Assembly: GCF_002162375.1 (NCBI RefSeq)
Contig: NZ_CP021425.1
Coordinates: 4,357,001-4,421,000, forward strand
From: Oleiphilus messinensis
Lineage (GTDB): Bacteria; Pseudomonadota; Gammaproteobacteria; Pseudomonadales; Oleiphilaceae
Length of the DNA: 64,000 nucleotides
Direction of reading: 5' to 3'
The notes under the pieces were generated by a model. The model saw only the letters and a program-made list of their open reading frames with translations, was not told the origin of the DNA and did not search any database. A program made the position numbers and the translations under genes. Shown piece by piece: positions 18,528 through 27,396 of this stretch (position 1 is its first letter; the number at the start of each line of letters is the position of its first letter).

Positions 18528-19385
18528 ATGCTCAGCTATCAGCACGCATTCCACGCCGGTAATTCAGCCGACGTCCTCAAGCACTGGACAGTTTGTCTAT
18601 GCGCAGATTATATGATCCAAAAAGACAAACCATTCTGGTACCTGGACACGCATTCCGGTGCGGGTATTTACGATTTGGCTGGAGCGGAAGCTCAGAAGAC
18701 CAACGAAGCCCACCATGGGATTCACGTAATGCTGCGCGAGTCTGAGGAGAAGCTGCCGGAAGCCCTGCACCTCTATCTCCGCCTGGTTAAGCGACTACAG
18801 GCAAAACACCCCCACCACTATCCCGGTTCCCCGTGGTTTGCACAACAAATATTACGGCCCCAGGACAAACTGCGTCTGTTTGAACTGCACCCGAAAGACC
18901 ATCAACATCTGGAAAAACATTTCCGACAGGACCGTCGCTGCCGAATTGAAAAAGCGGATGGTCACCACGGATTGAAAGCACTTCTGCCCCCTCCTCCCAA
19001 ACGGGCTCTGATCCTTATAGACCCCCCTTACGAGCAGGAAAAAGAGTATAACGAGGTTATTAAAAGCATTACAGAATCACTGAAACGATTCGCGACTGGG
19101 ACATACATCGTCTGGTATCCGCTGATCCAGCGTGCCTCAACCCAGGGTAGAAACAAATCCGGTAGCGCAGAAAACATGCTTAAACAACTGAAGCGGACCC
19201 ATTCAGATTGGCTGAACGTGCAATTTTGTCCTGATACTCGCATTCAGGGCATGTTTGGCAGTGGCTTGTTTATTATCAACCCGCCTTGGTTACTTGCAGA
19301 ACAGCTTCAGAAAGGCCTAACCGCATTAGCACATTATCTGGGACAGGATACACACAGCCGAATCTCGATTGAAAGTAACAACTAA
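18528..19385 (+). CDS. rlmJ: 23S rRNA (adenine(2030)-N6)-methyltransferase
   Basis: 285 residues, the family length. The N-terminal MLSYQHAFHAGNSADVLKH is the RlmJ signature. DTHSGAGIYDL (40-50) is the SAM-binding motif I, and DPPY at 165-168 is the catalytic N6-adenine methylation motif IV. It methylates A2030 of 23S rRNA. Monocistronic by layout. Confidence 0.95.
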   Translation: MLSYQHAFHAGNSADVLKHWTVCLCADYMIQKDKPFWYLDTHSGAGIYDLAGAEAQKTNEAHHGIHVMLRESEEKLPEALHLYLRLVKRLQAKHPHHYPGSPWFAQQILRPQDKLRLFELHPKDHQHLEKHFRQDRRCRIEKADGHHGLKALLPPPPKRALILIDPPYEQEKEYNEVIKSITESLKRFATGTYIVWYPLIQRASTQGRNKSGSAENMLKQLKRTHSDWLNVQFCPDTRIQGMFGSGLFIINPPWLLAEQLQKGLTALAHYLGQDTHSRISIESNN

Positions 19386-19390
19386 CTAAT

Positions 19391-19428
19391 AGTAACAACC
19401 AAGAGTAACAACCAAGAGTAACAACGAG
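19391..19428. repeat. Tandem 13-bp repeat AGTAACAACCAAG
   Basis: Two perfect copies of the 13-mer (19391-19403, 19404-19416) and a degenerate third copy (19417-19428) directly follow rlmJ. A related AGTAACAACTAA lies over the rlmJ stop region, so the array may have grown from the 3' end of the gene. No coding role. Confidence 0.8.
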
Positions 19429-19609
19429 TACTCGATTGAACCGACGGCTCAGGAAGTAGCTGTAACATGTAACAAAAGAAGATTGTTAATGAATGCAAAA
19501 TGACACACATGACTAAGGATATTTACGAAGACTTAACATAAAATAACACTAAAACGTGATGCAGATAACATTTTCACCGTGATCCAATCTTCTATACCAG
19601 GAAACAGTC

Positions 19610-19783
19610 ATGTCGTTAGCAAAAGCCAAAACAGGTCAAAATCATTCCCGGTCTCCACTGTTGAGCCATCTTTTCGGTCGTAAAACCGCGCTGTCTCGAA
19701 AAACAGGTGCAACCAGAGCGCCCATTGAATGGGAAATGTCTGCAAAAGATGCATTGCGCGTGAACTACGCTCAGGCAGATTGA
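19610..19783 (+). CDS. Small hypothetical protein, 57 residues
   Basis: ATG(19610)-TGA(19783). Product MSLAKAKTGQ..., strongly basic in the first 35 residues (HLFGRKTALSRKTG), ending EWEMSAKDALRVNYAQAD. CAGGAAAC lies 4-8 nt upstream of the ATG. Not in any recognised family. The basic N-terminus might bind nucleic acid or membrane. Called on ribosome binding site and composition only. Confidence 0.4.
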   Translation: MSLAKAKTGQNHSRSPLLSHLFGRKTALSRKTGATRAPIEWEMSAKDALRVNYAQAD

Positions 19784-19878
19784 TTCCTACGCGCTAAAGA
19801 CCTGAAATACAAAAACCAGAGCTCGTTGTCCTGGTTACTGCATTTAGTAGACCTCAGCCTGAATAAAACGATCTGCGC

Positions 19879-20361
19879 TCAAATATTTTTCTGCCAAAAC
19901 ATTGCCTTACCATGCTTTGGGTCCAACTCATACCCGGCAAACCCGAAACGCTGATAGGCCTTCCGGGCAACTACATTTCCTTCGAGCACTTCGAGTGTTA
20001 ATTTACAGCAACCGCGATCCCGCGCGATCTCTTCAACGTGCTCCAGCATTTTCTGACTGAGGCCCAATCCACGGTATTGCTTGGCAACGATCACGTCATG
20101 GATATTGATCAGCGGCTTACACTTAAATGTAGAAAAACCTTGAAGACAATTAATCAACCCTGCAGGTTTTCCATCAATGCGACACAGCACCGTGAAAGCA
20201 TTGGGAACCTTGCCTAACTCTTGCGCCAGAATGTCTCTGATTTCATCCCCTAATGCCGCTTCCCCGCCCATGGGGTCAACAGAGTAGGCGTGCATCAAGT
20301 CACCAATGGCAATCGCATCCATTGCGTCATCATATTTAGCTTGAAGAATCTGTATTTCCAC
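19879..20361 (-). CDS. GNAT-family N-acetyltransferase
   Basis: 160 residues from a GTG start (20361) with AAGG 7 nt upstream. The acetyl-CoA pyrophosphate loop is KQYRGLGLSQKML (R-G-x-G pattern), preceded by the beta4 strand PLINIHDVIV and followed by the LEV..N..A..AYQRFGF segment typical of small GNATs. Substrate unknown; probably a small amine or a protein N-terminus. Divergent from the patatin gene. Confidence 0.9.
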   Translation of the reverse strand: MEIQILQAKYDDAMDAIAIGDLMHAYSVDPMGGEAALGDEIRDILAQELGKVPNAFTVLCRIDGKPAGLINCLQGFSTFKCKPLINIHDVIVAKQYRGLGLSQKMLEHVEEIARDRGCCKLTLEVLEGNVVARKAYQRFGFAGYELDPKHGKAMFWQKNI

Positions 20362-20414
20362 GTAATAACCTTACAAAGTTGCTCTGAATACTTTTATCAA
20401 TACGTTACGATAGT

Positions 20415-20444
20415 TTGAACTTCGAATTCCGCAATCAGTATAAC
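20415..20444 (+). promoter_or_regulatory. Sigma70-type promoter candidate for the patatin gene
   Basis: TTGAAC (20415-20420), 18-bp spacer, TATAAC (20439-20444), about 105 bp before the patatin ATG and 54 bp from the divergent GNAT start. A match to consensus only. Confidence 0.4.
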
Positions 20445-20550
20445 ATGTCGCCCGATATAACCATCCCGGACCAAGATCCACTTGCCAGGAGAAAGCTCAT
20501 TTCCGTATCATGGGAACCTCCTTTCGTAATGAGCCAAACGACTTTTCGCA

Positions 20551-22026
20551 ATGAGCCAGAAGATGGATCGCCCAAAAAAACTGAAAATCGCAATGGAACA
20601 CGCGAGCAGCTACGATGAGTGGCTGGAAACTGCTACAGAACTGGACCACCTTGAAGGAGCCCACATCTGGAGAAGTAACGAAGACTCGCCTTTTTATCAC
20701 GCATCACTGGTGCGCGAGCACTTACAACAGATGCGTCGCTTGCGGGCTAGCCGGAATGCAGCTGCACTAATGCAACTCCTGCACGAGAGCCTGTATCGAC
20801 ATTTAAACGAAGTCGGAAGTCCAGCACTCTATCGCAATGCCCGGACGGGAACAAAATTCCTCATATCCAATTATCTTGACGAAGTCGAGAAATGCATGAT
20901 TTTCCTCCGTGATACCGAGATTCAGGGCATCACCGCGGAGGACAAGCTACAAATGTTCCGACAGGCAGAGCAAGTATTTGGTAAACCGGCCTTAATGTTA
21001 AGCGGAGGCGGTGCTTTTGGTATTTATCACCTTGGCGTGTTGAAAGCGCTTTGGGAACAGAATTTACTGCCGGATATCATTTCCGGATCCAGTATGGGCG
21101 CGATAATCGCAGCTGGCGTATGCAGCAGAACACCCGAAGAACTGAAAACGTTACTGACAGACCCCGACAGTATCCACCTCAATGCGCTCAAATGGTTGCC
21201 GCTGACTAAAATCGTTAGGCAGAAAGTGGCAATGGATCAGGCTCAAATTAAAGAGCATATCGAAACCAATATTGGCCCGTACACTTTTGAAGAGGCTTTT
21301 GCTCGTTCCGGTAAGGTATTGAATATTTCAGTGTCCCCGACCCGGCTTCGCCAAAAACCGAGGTTACTGACACACAAAACCAGCCCGAATGTTACCCTTC
21401 ACTCCGCCGCGTTGGCCTCATGCGCGATCCCCGCGTTGTATCCACCGGTAACGCTTTTCAGCAAGGATAGTAACGGACATCAATCGCCTTATCTGCCAAC
21501 CGAACGTTGGGTGGACGGTACCATTCACAGTGATCTGCCTATACTGCGCATTGCCCGGCTTCATAATGTGAACCAAACCATCGTCAGTCAAGCTAACCCT
21601 CATGTGATTCCATTCATACGCTCAGAACTGAAAGCCGGACGACCTTCACTCAAACACCTGCTGATCCAGACCCTTCGAGCACAGACGTACGTCTCACTGG
21701 ATTCGTTTCGACAACTCTTCGGGCCTTCCTCTACACGCAATGCACTGGATCAGGCCCATGAATTGCTGAAACAATCTTACTTGGGCGATATCAACATATG
21801 CTTTCCATTTCAGCCAAAAATGTATCGCAAAGTTATCTCCAACCCGACGCCGAAAGACTTGAGAAATTACATCACATTAGGCGAACGCGCTACTTGGCCC
21901 CAGATTCAACGTATTCGGGACCTGACACGAATTAGTCGAACGTTTGCACAGTGCCTGGAAACGCTTGAGAACGCGGCACAAACTAACAGTGCCACGACCC
22001 GGAAGTATCCTGCAGAAACAGTGTAA
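20551..22026 (+). CDS. Patatin-like phospholipase with N-terminal DUF3336-type region
   Basis: 491 residues. Residues 10-140 are the helical region found before patatin domains in TGL-type lipases (DUF3336 pattern). The patatin domain starts with the oxyanion loop SGGGAFG (151-157); the nucleophile is Ser181 in GSSMG, and the catalytic Asp is in WVDGTIHSDLP (about 326). Family role: serine-aspartate dyad lipase acting on triacylglycerol or phospholipid. No signal peptide, so it acts inside the cell, perhaps on storage lipids. The ATG at 20551 has no strong ribosome binding site; MDRP four codons later is an alternative. Confidence 0.9.
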   Translation: MSQKMDRPKKLKIAMEHASSYDEWLETATELDHLEGAHIWRSNEDSPFYHASLVREHLQQMRRLRASRNAAALMQLLHESLYRHLNEVGSPALYRNARTGTKFLISNYLDEVEKCMIFLRDTEIQGITAEDKLQMFRQAEQVFGKPALMLSGGGAFGIYHLGVLKALWEQNLLPDIISGSSMGAIIAAGVCSRTPEELKTLLTDPDSIHLNALKWLPLTKIVRQKVAMDQAQIKEHIETNIGPYTFEEAFARSGKVLNISVSPTRLRQKPRLLTHKTSPNVTLHSAALASCAIPALYPPVTLFSKDSNGHQSPYLPTERWVDGTIHSDLPILRIARLHNVNQTIVSQANPHVIPFIRSELKAGRPSLKHLLIQTLRAQTYVSLDSFRQLFGPSSTRNALDQAHELLKQSYLGDINICFPFQPKMYRKVISNPTPKDLRNYITLGERATWPQIQRIRDLTRISRTFAQCLETLENAAQTNSATTRKYPAETV

Positions 22027-22177
22027 CTGCATTGGCTATGGGCTAAAACCAAACTCCATGGCCCCAAACATGGTTCCAGGCAGAACCATTGTTTGCCGGC
22101 GATTATTTGCGGTATGAGACTCCCAAGCTGATTGATTCAGCTTGTGCAAACCTCTCGAACCATACGCTATATCAGAT

Positions 22178-23164
22178 TTATCGTGAAAATTTATCTCTCG
22201 GATTGAACTGCATCTGTTGCTGCATTTGCTCGAACAATTCGCGGGTTTTGGTATCGGAAACCGGTGGTACAACAATTTGCAGTACCACGTAGAAATTTCC
22301 GGGGGGTTGACCCGGTATCCCTCTCTCTTTGAGGCGAAGCTTATGTCCACTTTGCGATCCAGGAGCGACCTTCAGGTCAACAGATCCAATTGGGGTGGGC
22401 ACTTTAACCTGAGCACCAAGAGCCGCTTCCCAGGGACTGATAGGCACATCCAGATAAACATCTCGGTCATCAATTCGATACAGGGTATGTTGCCGAAAGG
22501 CTACTTCCAGATAGAGATCGCCCGCGGCGGCTTTGCCCCAACCCGGCTCGCCCATACCGCTCAAGCGAATTTTCTGGCCTGCTTTAATACCTTTCGGAAT
22601 AGTGACACTCAACGTGCGGTTTTCGTTCCCCACCCGAAGCGATATTTTCTTCTTACCGCCTTGATAAGCATCCTCTAAATCGATCTCAAGGCGCGCCTGG
22701 CTGTCTCGTCCTTTTTGAGCTCCACGATGGGTGCCGTTTCTGCCAAAGTTGCCTTGATTACCAAACGGCGAGCCTTGATCAAAGCCGGACGCAGAAAAAC
22801 CCGAGCGCACATTTTCTCCGAATGCACCGCCGAAAATGCTTTGGAAGAAATCACTGAAGTTACCGCCCGTTTGCCCACCAAATCCACCGCTCTTGAAGTC
22901 AAAGTGCCCCTCCCACCCTGGCGGCGGACGAAACTCCTGGCCCGCCTTCCAGTTACTGCCCAACTGGTCATAGGCGGAACGTTTCTCCGGATCTTTCAGC
23001 ACTTCATAAGCTTCATTTAATGCCTTGAACTGGTTTTCCGCATCCGGTTCTTTGCTGACATCCGGATGGTATTTGCGTGCCAGTTTCCGGTACGCTTTCT
23101 TGATTTCGTCCTGAGAAGCCTGACGTGCAACCCCCAGCGTCTGGTAATAATCTCTGTATTCCAC
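22178..23164 (-). CDS. cbpA: DnaJ-class co-chaperone, CbpA type
   Basis: 328 residues from a GTG start (23164) with AAGGG 8 nt upstream. J domain at 5-70 with the HPD motif at 33-35; Gly/Phe-rich linker at about 75-150 ([13 protein letters not shown]); C-terminal substrate-binding beta domains from about 155 ([13 protein letters not shown]) to about 305 ([16 protein letters not shown]). No zinc finger, so CbpA rather than DnaJ. The family stimulates DnaK and binds curved DNA. No cbpM modulator gene is next to it. Confidence 0.92.
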   Translation of the reverse strand: MEYRDYYQTLGVARQASQDEIKKAYRKLARKYHPDVSKEPDAENQFKALNEAYEVLKDPEKRSAYDQLGSNWKAGQEFRPPPGWEGHFDFKSGGFGGQTGGNFSDFFQSIFGGAFGENVRSGFSASGFDQGSPFGNQGNFGRNGTHRGAQKGRDSQARLEIDLEDAYQGGKKKISLRVGNENRTLSVTIPKGIKAGQKIRLSGMGEPGWGKAAAGDLYLEVAFRQHTLYRIDDRDVYLDVPISPWEAALGAQVKVPTPIGSVDLKVAPGSQSGHKLRLKERGIPGQPPGNFYVVLQIVVPPVSDTKTRELFEQMQQQMQFNPRDKFSR

Positions 23165-23304
23165 TTGCTTAACCCTTCTGTGATAAACACAGCCTCTAAC
23201 ATCAATTCTTAACCATTATTTATGTGCTGTCAGTAGGAATTTCAAGGTGTTCCCTGCCACGGACTGCAGGCGTCACAGATGTTTTTGATTCTTGTTCCCA
23301 TTTA

Positions 23305-23323
23305 TATAATAACAATCATTTTT
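23305..23323 (+). promoter_or_regulatory. Fur box, upstream copy
   Basis: TATAATAACAATCATTTTT matches 14 of 19 positions of the consensus GATAATGATAATCATTATC. It lies just upstream of the -35 element of the TonB-cluster promoter; a second box overlaps the -10. Confidence 0.6.
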
Positions 23324-23324
23324 A

Positions 23325-23353
23325 TTGCGATTTGAAAATCCCACCCTTATAAT
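23325..23353 (+). promoter_or_regulatory. Sigma70 promoter of the TonB cluster
   Basis: TTGCGA (23325-23330), 17-bp spacer, TATAAT (23348-23353), 37 bp before the DUF3450 ATG. Fur boxes lie on both sides, one overlapping the -10, which predicts iron repression. Confidence 0.65.
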
Positions 23354-23370
23354 GCGAATGATTGTCATTT
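23352..23370 (+). promoter_or_regulatory. Fur box overlapping the -10 region
   Basis: ATGCGAATGATTGTCATTT resembles the Fur consensus closely (AATGATTGTCATT core). Its position over the TATAAT and start site would block RNA polymerase when iron is plentiful. Confidence 0.75.
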
Positions 23371-23390
23371 AATTCAGGTTGTAGCTTACC

Positions 23391-24263
23391 ATGCTCACAT
23401 CGCACTCATATAGAATGCCTCCTCTCAAACCACACCGAAGATTTAGTTATAGACGTTTTGCAAATACGCTCGCCACTATTCTTTTGGTTCTAAAGTCCAT
23501 TCCCTCACTGGCAGCACAGAACGGAAACGACGATCACACGTCAGCTCCTATTCTGAAGCAAACCGAACAAAGACTCATACGGTCCAACAATCATCAAGCT
23601 CAGATCCAAACAAAAATAGACCAATTGGATTCAGCAACGCGGGACAATTACCTGACATACAAACACACCGAAAAACAGGCCACTCAGCTTGAGGCCTATA
23701 ACTCGCAATTGGAGAAGCTGGTTACTGCCCAGGCGCTGGAACTGCAAGACCTTGACCTCCAGATACAATCACTGGAAGAAACAGAACAAACGGCGCTCCC
23801 CCTCCTGGTCAGCATGCAGGATATGCTCGTCCGCTTTATCGCGCACGACCAGCCATTTCTACCGCAGGAACGCGAGAAACGCCTGGCTCGACTGGCTGAG
23901 CAGCTAAATCGCGCAGATATCAGCATTGCCGAGAAGTACCGACAGGTTCTGGAAGCCTATCAAATTGAAGTCGACTACGGCCGAACGATCGAAACCTATC
24001 AGGGGCAACTCGACAATCAAACCAATGTCACTTTCCTGAAGCTCGGCAGACTCGCACTGTATTACCAAACGGCCGATGGTAAACGGAGCGGTATGTGGAA
24101 TAAGGAACAGCAAAAGTGGTTTGATCTATCAGAAACACACAATTGGGCGATTAAACAAGCCATCCAGCAAGCAAATTCTCAGTCTGTCCCCGAGCTTCTG
24201 CCACTGCCCCTAACGATGGTTACCGATGATTCGCTGGCTCAGGCCAAGGAGACTGTGCAATGA
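23391..24263 (+). CDS. DUF3450 periplasmic coiled-coil protein, first gene of TonB cluster
   Basis: 290 residues with an N-terminal signal region (about 25-42, TLATILLVLKSIPSLAA). Residues 50-125 are a long coiled coil (SQLEKLVTAQALELQDLDLQI). The C-terminal half holds LKLGRLALYYQTADGK, a hallmark of DUF3450. In Vibrio-type TonB2 clusters a DUF3450 protein precedes TtpC; it is thought to work with the TonB complex in the periplasm. The gene ends by a 4-bp ATGA overlap with the TtpC-like gene. Met1 or Met9 could be the start. Confidence 0.85.
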   Translation: MLTSHSYRMPPLKPHRRFSYRRFANTLATILLVLKSIPSLAAQNGNDDHTSAPILKQTEQRLIRSNNHQAQIQTKIDQLDSATRDNYLTYKHTEKQATQLEAYNSQLEKLVTAQALELQDLDLQIQSLEETEQTALPLLVSMQDMLVRFIAHDQPFLPQEREKRLARLAEQLNRADISIAEKYRQVLEAYQIEVDYGRTIETYQGQLDNQTNVTFLKLGRLALYYQTADGKRSGMWNKEQQKWFDLSETHNWAIKQAIQQANSQSVPELLPLPLTMVTDDSLAQAKETVQ

Positions 24264-25648
24264 AATTTCGACACACCCTATGTTCCAGCCTGATAATGAT
24301 ATTACTCACTACTGCTCAGTACACATGGGCAGATACGACCGGCACCAAATCGAATACCGGCCCGGATTCACTCAGGGCTCTGCTACAGGAGGTGCGCAAA
24401 CAAGTGACGGTCGATCAGCAAGTAGAAGCGGCCCGCCTGCAAAAGTTCAAAGATGAACATGATCTTCAGGCACAAAAACTTGCTGAAGCAGAAGCACGGT
24501 TAAAAGAAGCAGAACGTCGCCGTAATCAGTTACAGGCACAATTTGATGCAAATGAACTCAAACTGAGTGAGCGTCAGACCACCTTGGATAACCGCAGCGG
24601 TCAACTTGGCGAGGTCTTTGGCGTCATCAAACAACAAGCAGAAGACTTTTCCGGCATCCTACAAACCTCATTGATCAGTTCACAATATCCAGATCGGCAC
24701 GAACAACTTGCGTTCTCCAACAAGGACCGCATCCCCACCGTCTCGGATCTGAAGAACTTATGGTTATTGTTACAGCAGGAAATGACAGAGAGTGCGGAAA
24801 CCGCGTTTTTTGAGGCATCTGTTGCCAACAGCAGTGGTCAGCTGCAAACCAAAAAAGTATTAAGGCTCGGTGCCTTTAACGTGATTACAGCCAACGGCGA
24901 GTACCTGGACTATATTCCGGATCAACAACAGCTGCAAATCTATGCTAAACAACCTGATACCCAATTTGGCAACCAGGCCAAATCTTTTTATCAGGGCGCA
25001 ACTGATACCCTGCTGATTGACCCCAGTCGAGGTGGATTGTTGGCCTTACTCGGCCAGACTCCTGATATTAAAGAACGAATTCAGCAAGGTGGTACGATTG
25101 GTTACATCATCATGGGGTTAGGTGCATTGGGCTTTCTGTTTGCACTCTTGAAGCTGGTCTCCACAATACGCGTAACACTCGCGGTCAAACGCCAGCTCAA
25201 CTCGCCGGATAATATCAGCGACAGAAATCCATTGGGTCGCGTTTTACTCTCCGCACAAACCGGAAAAACCGAGTCTCAAGAGGCACTGGAAAACAGGGTC
25301 AGTGAAGCATTGCTGAAAGAAGTTCCCCACATCGAACGAGGCCTGACATTTATCAAACTGCTTGCTGCCGTGGCCCCCCTCCTTGGGCTGCTCGGGACGG
25401 TGACAGGAATGATCGGCACATTCCAAAGTATTACACTGTTTGGCACTGGAGACCCTAAACTAATGGCCGGAGGTATCTCTCAGGCATTGATGACTACCGT
25501 ATTGGGCCTCAGTGTCGCGATTCCACTCTTGTTTGGTCACAGCTTTATTGCAGCTCAGGCCCGTCGCTTACTGCAGATATTACAGCAAAAATCACTCGCT
25601 CTGACACTCCCAGACACCCCGGTACGTGAACTTGCCCATGCAGCCTGA
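24260..25648 (+). CDS. TtpC-like MotA/TolQ/ExbB proton-channel family protein with long periplasmic N-terminus
   Basis: 462 residues, about twice the length of ExbB. Signal peptide (1-24), a charged coiled coil (about 50-110), a periplasmic globular part to about 275, a first membrane helix at 279-300 (IIMGLGALGFLFALLKLV), then the ExbB core at about 360-445 with LLAAVAPLLGLLGTVTGMIGTF and GGISQALMTTVLGLSVAIPLLF. Vibrio TtpC has this architecture and is needed for TonB2-dependent uptake. Start codon overlaps the previous stop (ATGA). Confidence 0.9.
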   Translation: MKFRHTLCSSLIMILLTTAQYTWADTTGTKSNTGPDSLRALLQEVRKQVTVDQQVEAARLQKFKDEHDLQAQKLAEAEARLKEAERRRNQLQAQFDANELKLSERQTTLDNRSGQLGEVFGVIKQQAEDFSGILQTSLISSQYPDRHEQLAFSNKDRIPTVSDLKNLWLLLQQEMTESAETAFFEASVANSSGQLQTKKVLRLGAFNVITANGEYLDYIPDQQQLQIYAKQPDTQFGNQAKSFYQGATDTLLIDPSRGGLLALLGQTPDIKERIQQGGTIGYIIMGLGALGFLFALLKLVSTIRVTLAVKRQLNSPDNISDRNPLGRVLLSAQTGKTESQEALENRVSEALLKEVPHIERGLTFIKLLAAVAPLLGLLGTVTGMIGTFQSITLFGTGDPKLMAGGISQALMTTVLGLSVAIPLLFGHSFIAAQARRLLQILQQKSLALTLPDTPVRELAHAA

Positions 25649-26165
25649 TTCCACTCTGAAAGTTTCGGGCATCTGGCCCGATGCTGAAACCATACTGGTA
25701 TCACTGGAGCTCTTTTTTCGCTCCGGTGGCCCGGTGTTAATTTTGTTGGCATTCGTTGGTCTGGCACTCTGGATGCTTTTGTTGGAACGCTTTTGGTTTC
25801 GTTTCGCTGTGTTTCCAAGTCGATTAGCGGCCTGTCGTCGCCTCGAAAGCTTGAAAGCACGACGACTGCAGAGCTGTGACCTGACACTGGAAATCGATTT
25901 TGCCTTTCCCTTGATCAAGACCCTGATCGCTATTTGCCCACTGTTGGGACTACTGGGAACCGTCACCGGCATGATTCAACTGTTCGATGTGATGTCTGCC
26001 AAAGGTACAGCAAATCCTCGCTTAATGGCGTCCGGGGTGGCCCAGGCCACGCTGCCAACCATGGCGGGTATGACACTGGCCGTAACGGGGTTGCTTTGTT
26101 TTACCTGGTTACAACGCTGGGGGCAACTACAACGAAACCATATCCGTGATCTGACCACGATCTAA
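25638..26165 (+). CDS. exbB: ExbB-type biopolymer transport protein (ExbB2-like)
   Basis: 175 residues from ATG 25638; a GTG at 25626 in the same frame is an alternative. Both lie inside the end of the preceding gene, so translation is coupled. Three membrane segments: about 22-47 (GPVLILLAFVGLALWMLLL), about 97-118 (LLGLLGTVTGMIQLFDVM) and about 140-162. The TolQ/ExbB core motif APLLGLLGTV appears as CPLLGLLGTVTGM. It forms the proton channel with ExbD. Confidence 0.9.
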   Translation: MQPDSTLKVSGIWPDAETILVSLELFFRSGGPVLILLAFVGLALWMLLLERFWFRFAVFPSRLAACRRLESLKARRLQSCDLTLEIDFAFPLIKTLIAICPLLGLLGTVTGMIQLFDVMSAKGTANPRLMASGVAQATLPTMAGMTLAVTGLLCFTWLQRWGQLQRNHIRDLTTI

Positions 26166-26181
26166 TCAACAGGGCAAAGCA

Positions 26182-26607
26182 ATGACACAACGCTTAAACA
26201 ACCTCGTACAAATTGACGTTCCCGAGAGCGATCACGAAATAGATATGACGCCCATGCTGGATATTGTATTCATCATGCTCATCTTCTTTATTGTTTCAAC
26301 CAGCTTTGTGCGTGAAAGCGGAGTTGAAATTAACCGGCCGGAAGCGCAGACCGCCCAGACCAAAGAGTCCGCGGGTGTCATGGTCGCGATTACCGCCAAT
26401 GATGAGGTTTGGATTGATCAGAAACTGACAGACCAACGCATGGTACGACCCACGATCGAACGTATGCGTGCCGAGCAACCAGATCTTGGCGTGATGATCC
26501 AGGCCGACCAGCAGGCAAATACAGGCGTACTGATTACGGTTCTTGACCAAGTCAAACTCGCTGGCGTGGAACAAGTAGCTGTGGCTTCGAAAAGTGTGCA
26601 GCGCTAA
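26182..26607 (+). CDS. exbD: ExbD-type biopolymer transport protein
   Basis: 141 residues. One membrane helix (about 25-45) carries the essential channel Asp27 in DMTPMLDIVFIM. The periplasmic domain ends KLAGVEQVAVAS, the typical ExbD/TolR C-terminus. It lies 16 bp after exbB and before tonB. It couples proton flow to TonB. Confidence 0.93.
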   Translation: MTQRLNNLVQIDVPESDHEIDMTPMLDIVFIMLIFFIVSTSFVRESGVEINRPEAQTAQTKESAGVMVAITANDEVWIDQKLTDQRMVRPTIERMRAEQPDLGVMIQADQQANTGVLITVLDQVKLAGVEQVAVASKSVQR

Positions 26608-26679
26608 GGCACACCCTGGAAAATGCGACAGCACTTGATTTAATTCGGCACTGGCAAGATTGATAGGAGATATTTCATC

Positions 26680-27351
26680 GTGATCCTGCTAAGACAAACC
26701 TCAAAGTTAAGCCTTTTTCTGCTTACCAGCACCGGCATTGTGTTTATTTTGTTTCTCTTTATGTCCCAATTGGTCGATAGCCAGGTGACCACAAATTTAG
26801 AACCCGACGCAAAAATCAGCCTGCAGCTACATCGAATGCGATTTGACAGTGAGATCCAAACAAGAGAGCGTCAAAAGCCAGAGCCACCAGAACTTGAGGA
26901 CGTGACAGAACAGCAGGATTTGGTGGCACCTCCGAAACAGACCCTCAAGCTGGGTGTGCCCGATGTTGCCGCCCCAAACGTACCGAGCAACATTAACCTG
27001 GCACTGGATTTAGGCTCGTTGGATGGCCAGCTGGCGGGCCTCAGCATGGACACCACCCCAAGCATAGAATTCGAACTGACAATGGCACCGGTCACCCGAG
27101 TGAACCCAATGTACCCATTAAAGGCTAAACGACGGCGCATTGAGGGTAAAGTCGTGGTGGAATTTATTGTGGATGAAGAAGGGCGAGTGGAGAAAGAATC
27201 ACTCAAATTTATCGAATCGACTCCGCCCGGCTTCTTCGAGAGCAACGTCAAACGTGCCATATTGCGTTGGCGGTTCAATCCTCTGGTAAAGGGTGGGCAG
27301 GCAACACCATTCAGAACCCGACAAACACTCGAATTTAAAATGCAGTCGTAA
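26680..27351 (+). CDS. tonB: TonB-type energy transducer (TonB2-like)
   Basis: 223 residues from a GTG start (26680), supported by TAGGAGA 9 nt upstream. N-terminal membrane anchor (about 10-30), a short periplasmic spacer with only a few Pro/Glu (KPEPPELEDVTEQQD), shorter than in classical TonB, and the C-terminal TonB box-binding domain (about 135-223: VTRVNPMYPLKAKRRRIEG, then ILRWRFNPLV). The short spacer is typical of Vibrio TonB2. It carries energy to outer-membrane receptors; none is encoded in the window. Confidence 0.92.
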   Translation: MILLRQTSKLSLFLLTSTGIVFILFLFMSQLVDSQVTTNLEPDAKISLQLHRMRFDSEIQTRERQKPEPPELEDVTEQQDLVAPPKQTLKLGVPDVAAPNVPSNINLALDLGSLDGQLAGLSMDTTPSIEFELTMAPVTRVNPMYPLKAKRRRIEGKVVVEFIVDEEGRVEKESLKFIESTPPGFFESNVKRAILRWRFNPLVKGGQATPFRTRQTLEFKMQS

Positions 27352-27396
27352 AGACACTCGTTTCGGAAATAAAACGTTAAAGCTTTAGGGAACCCA

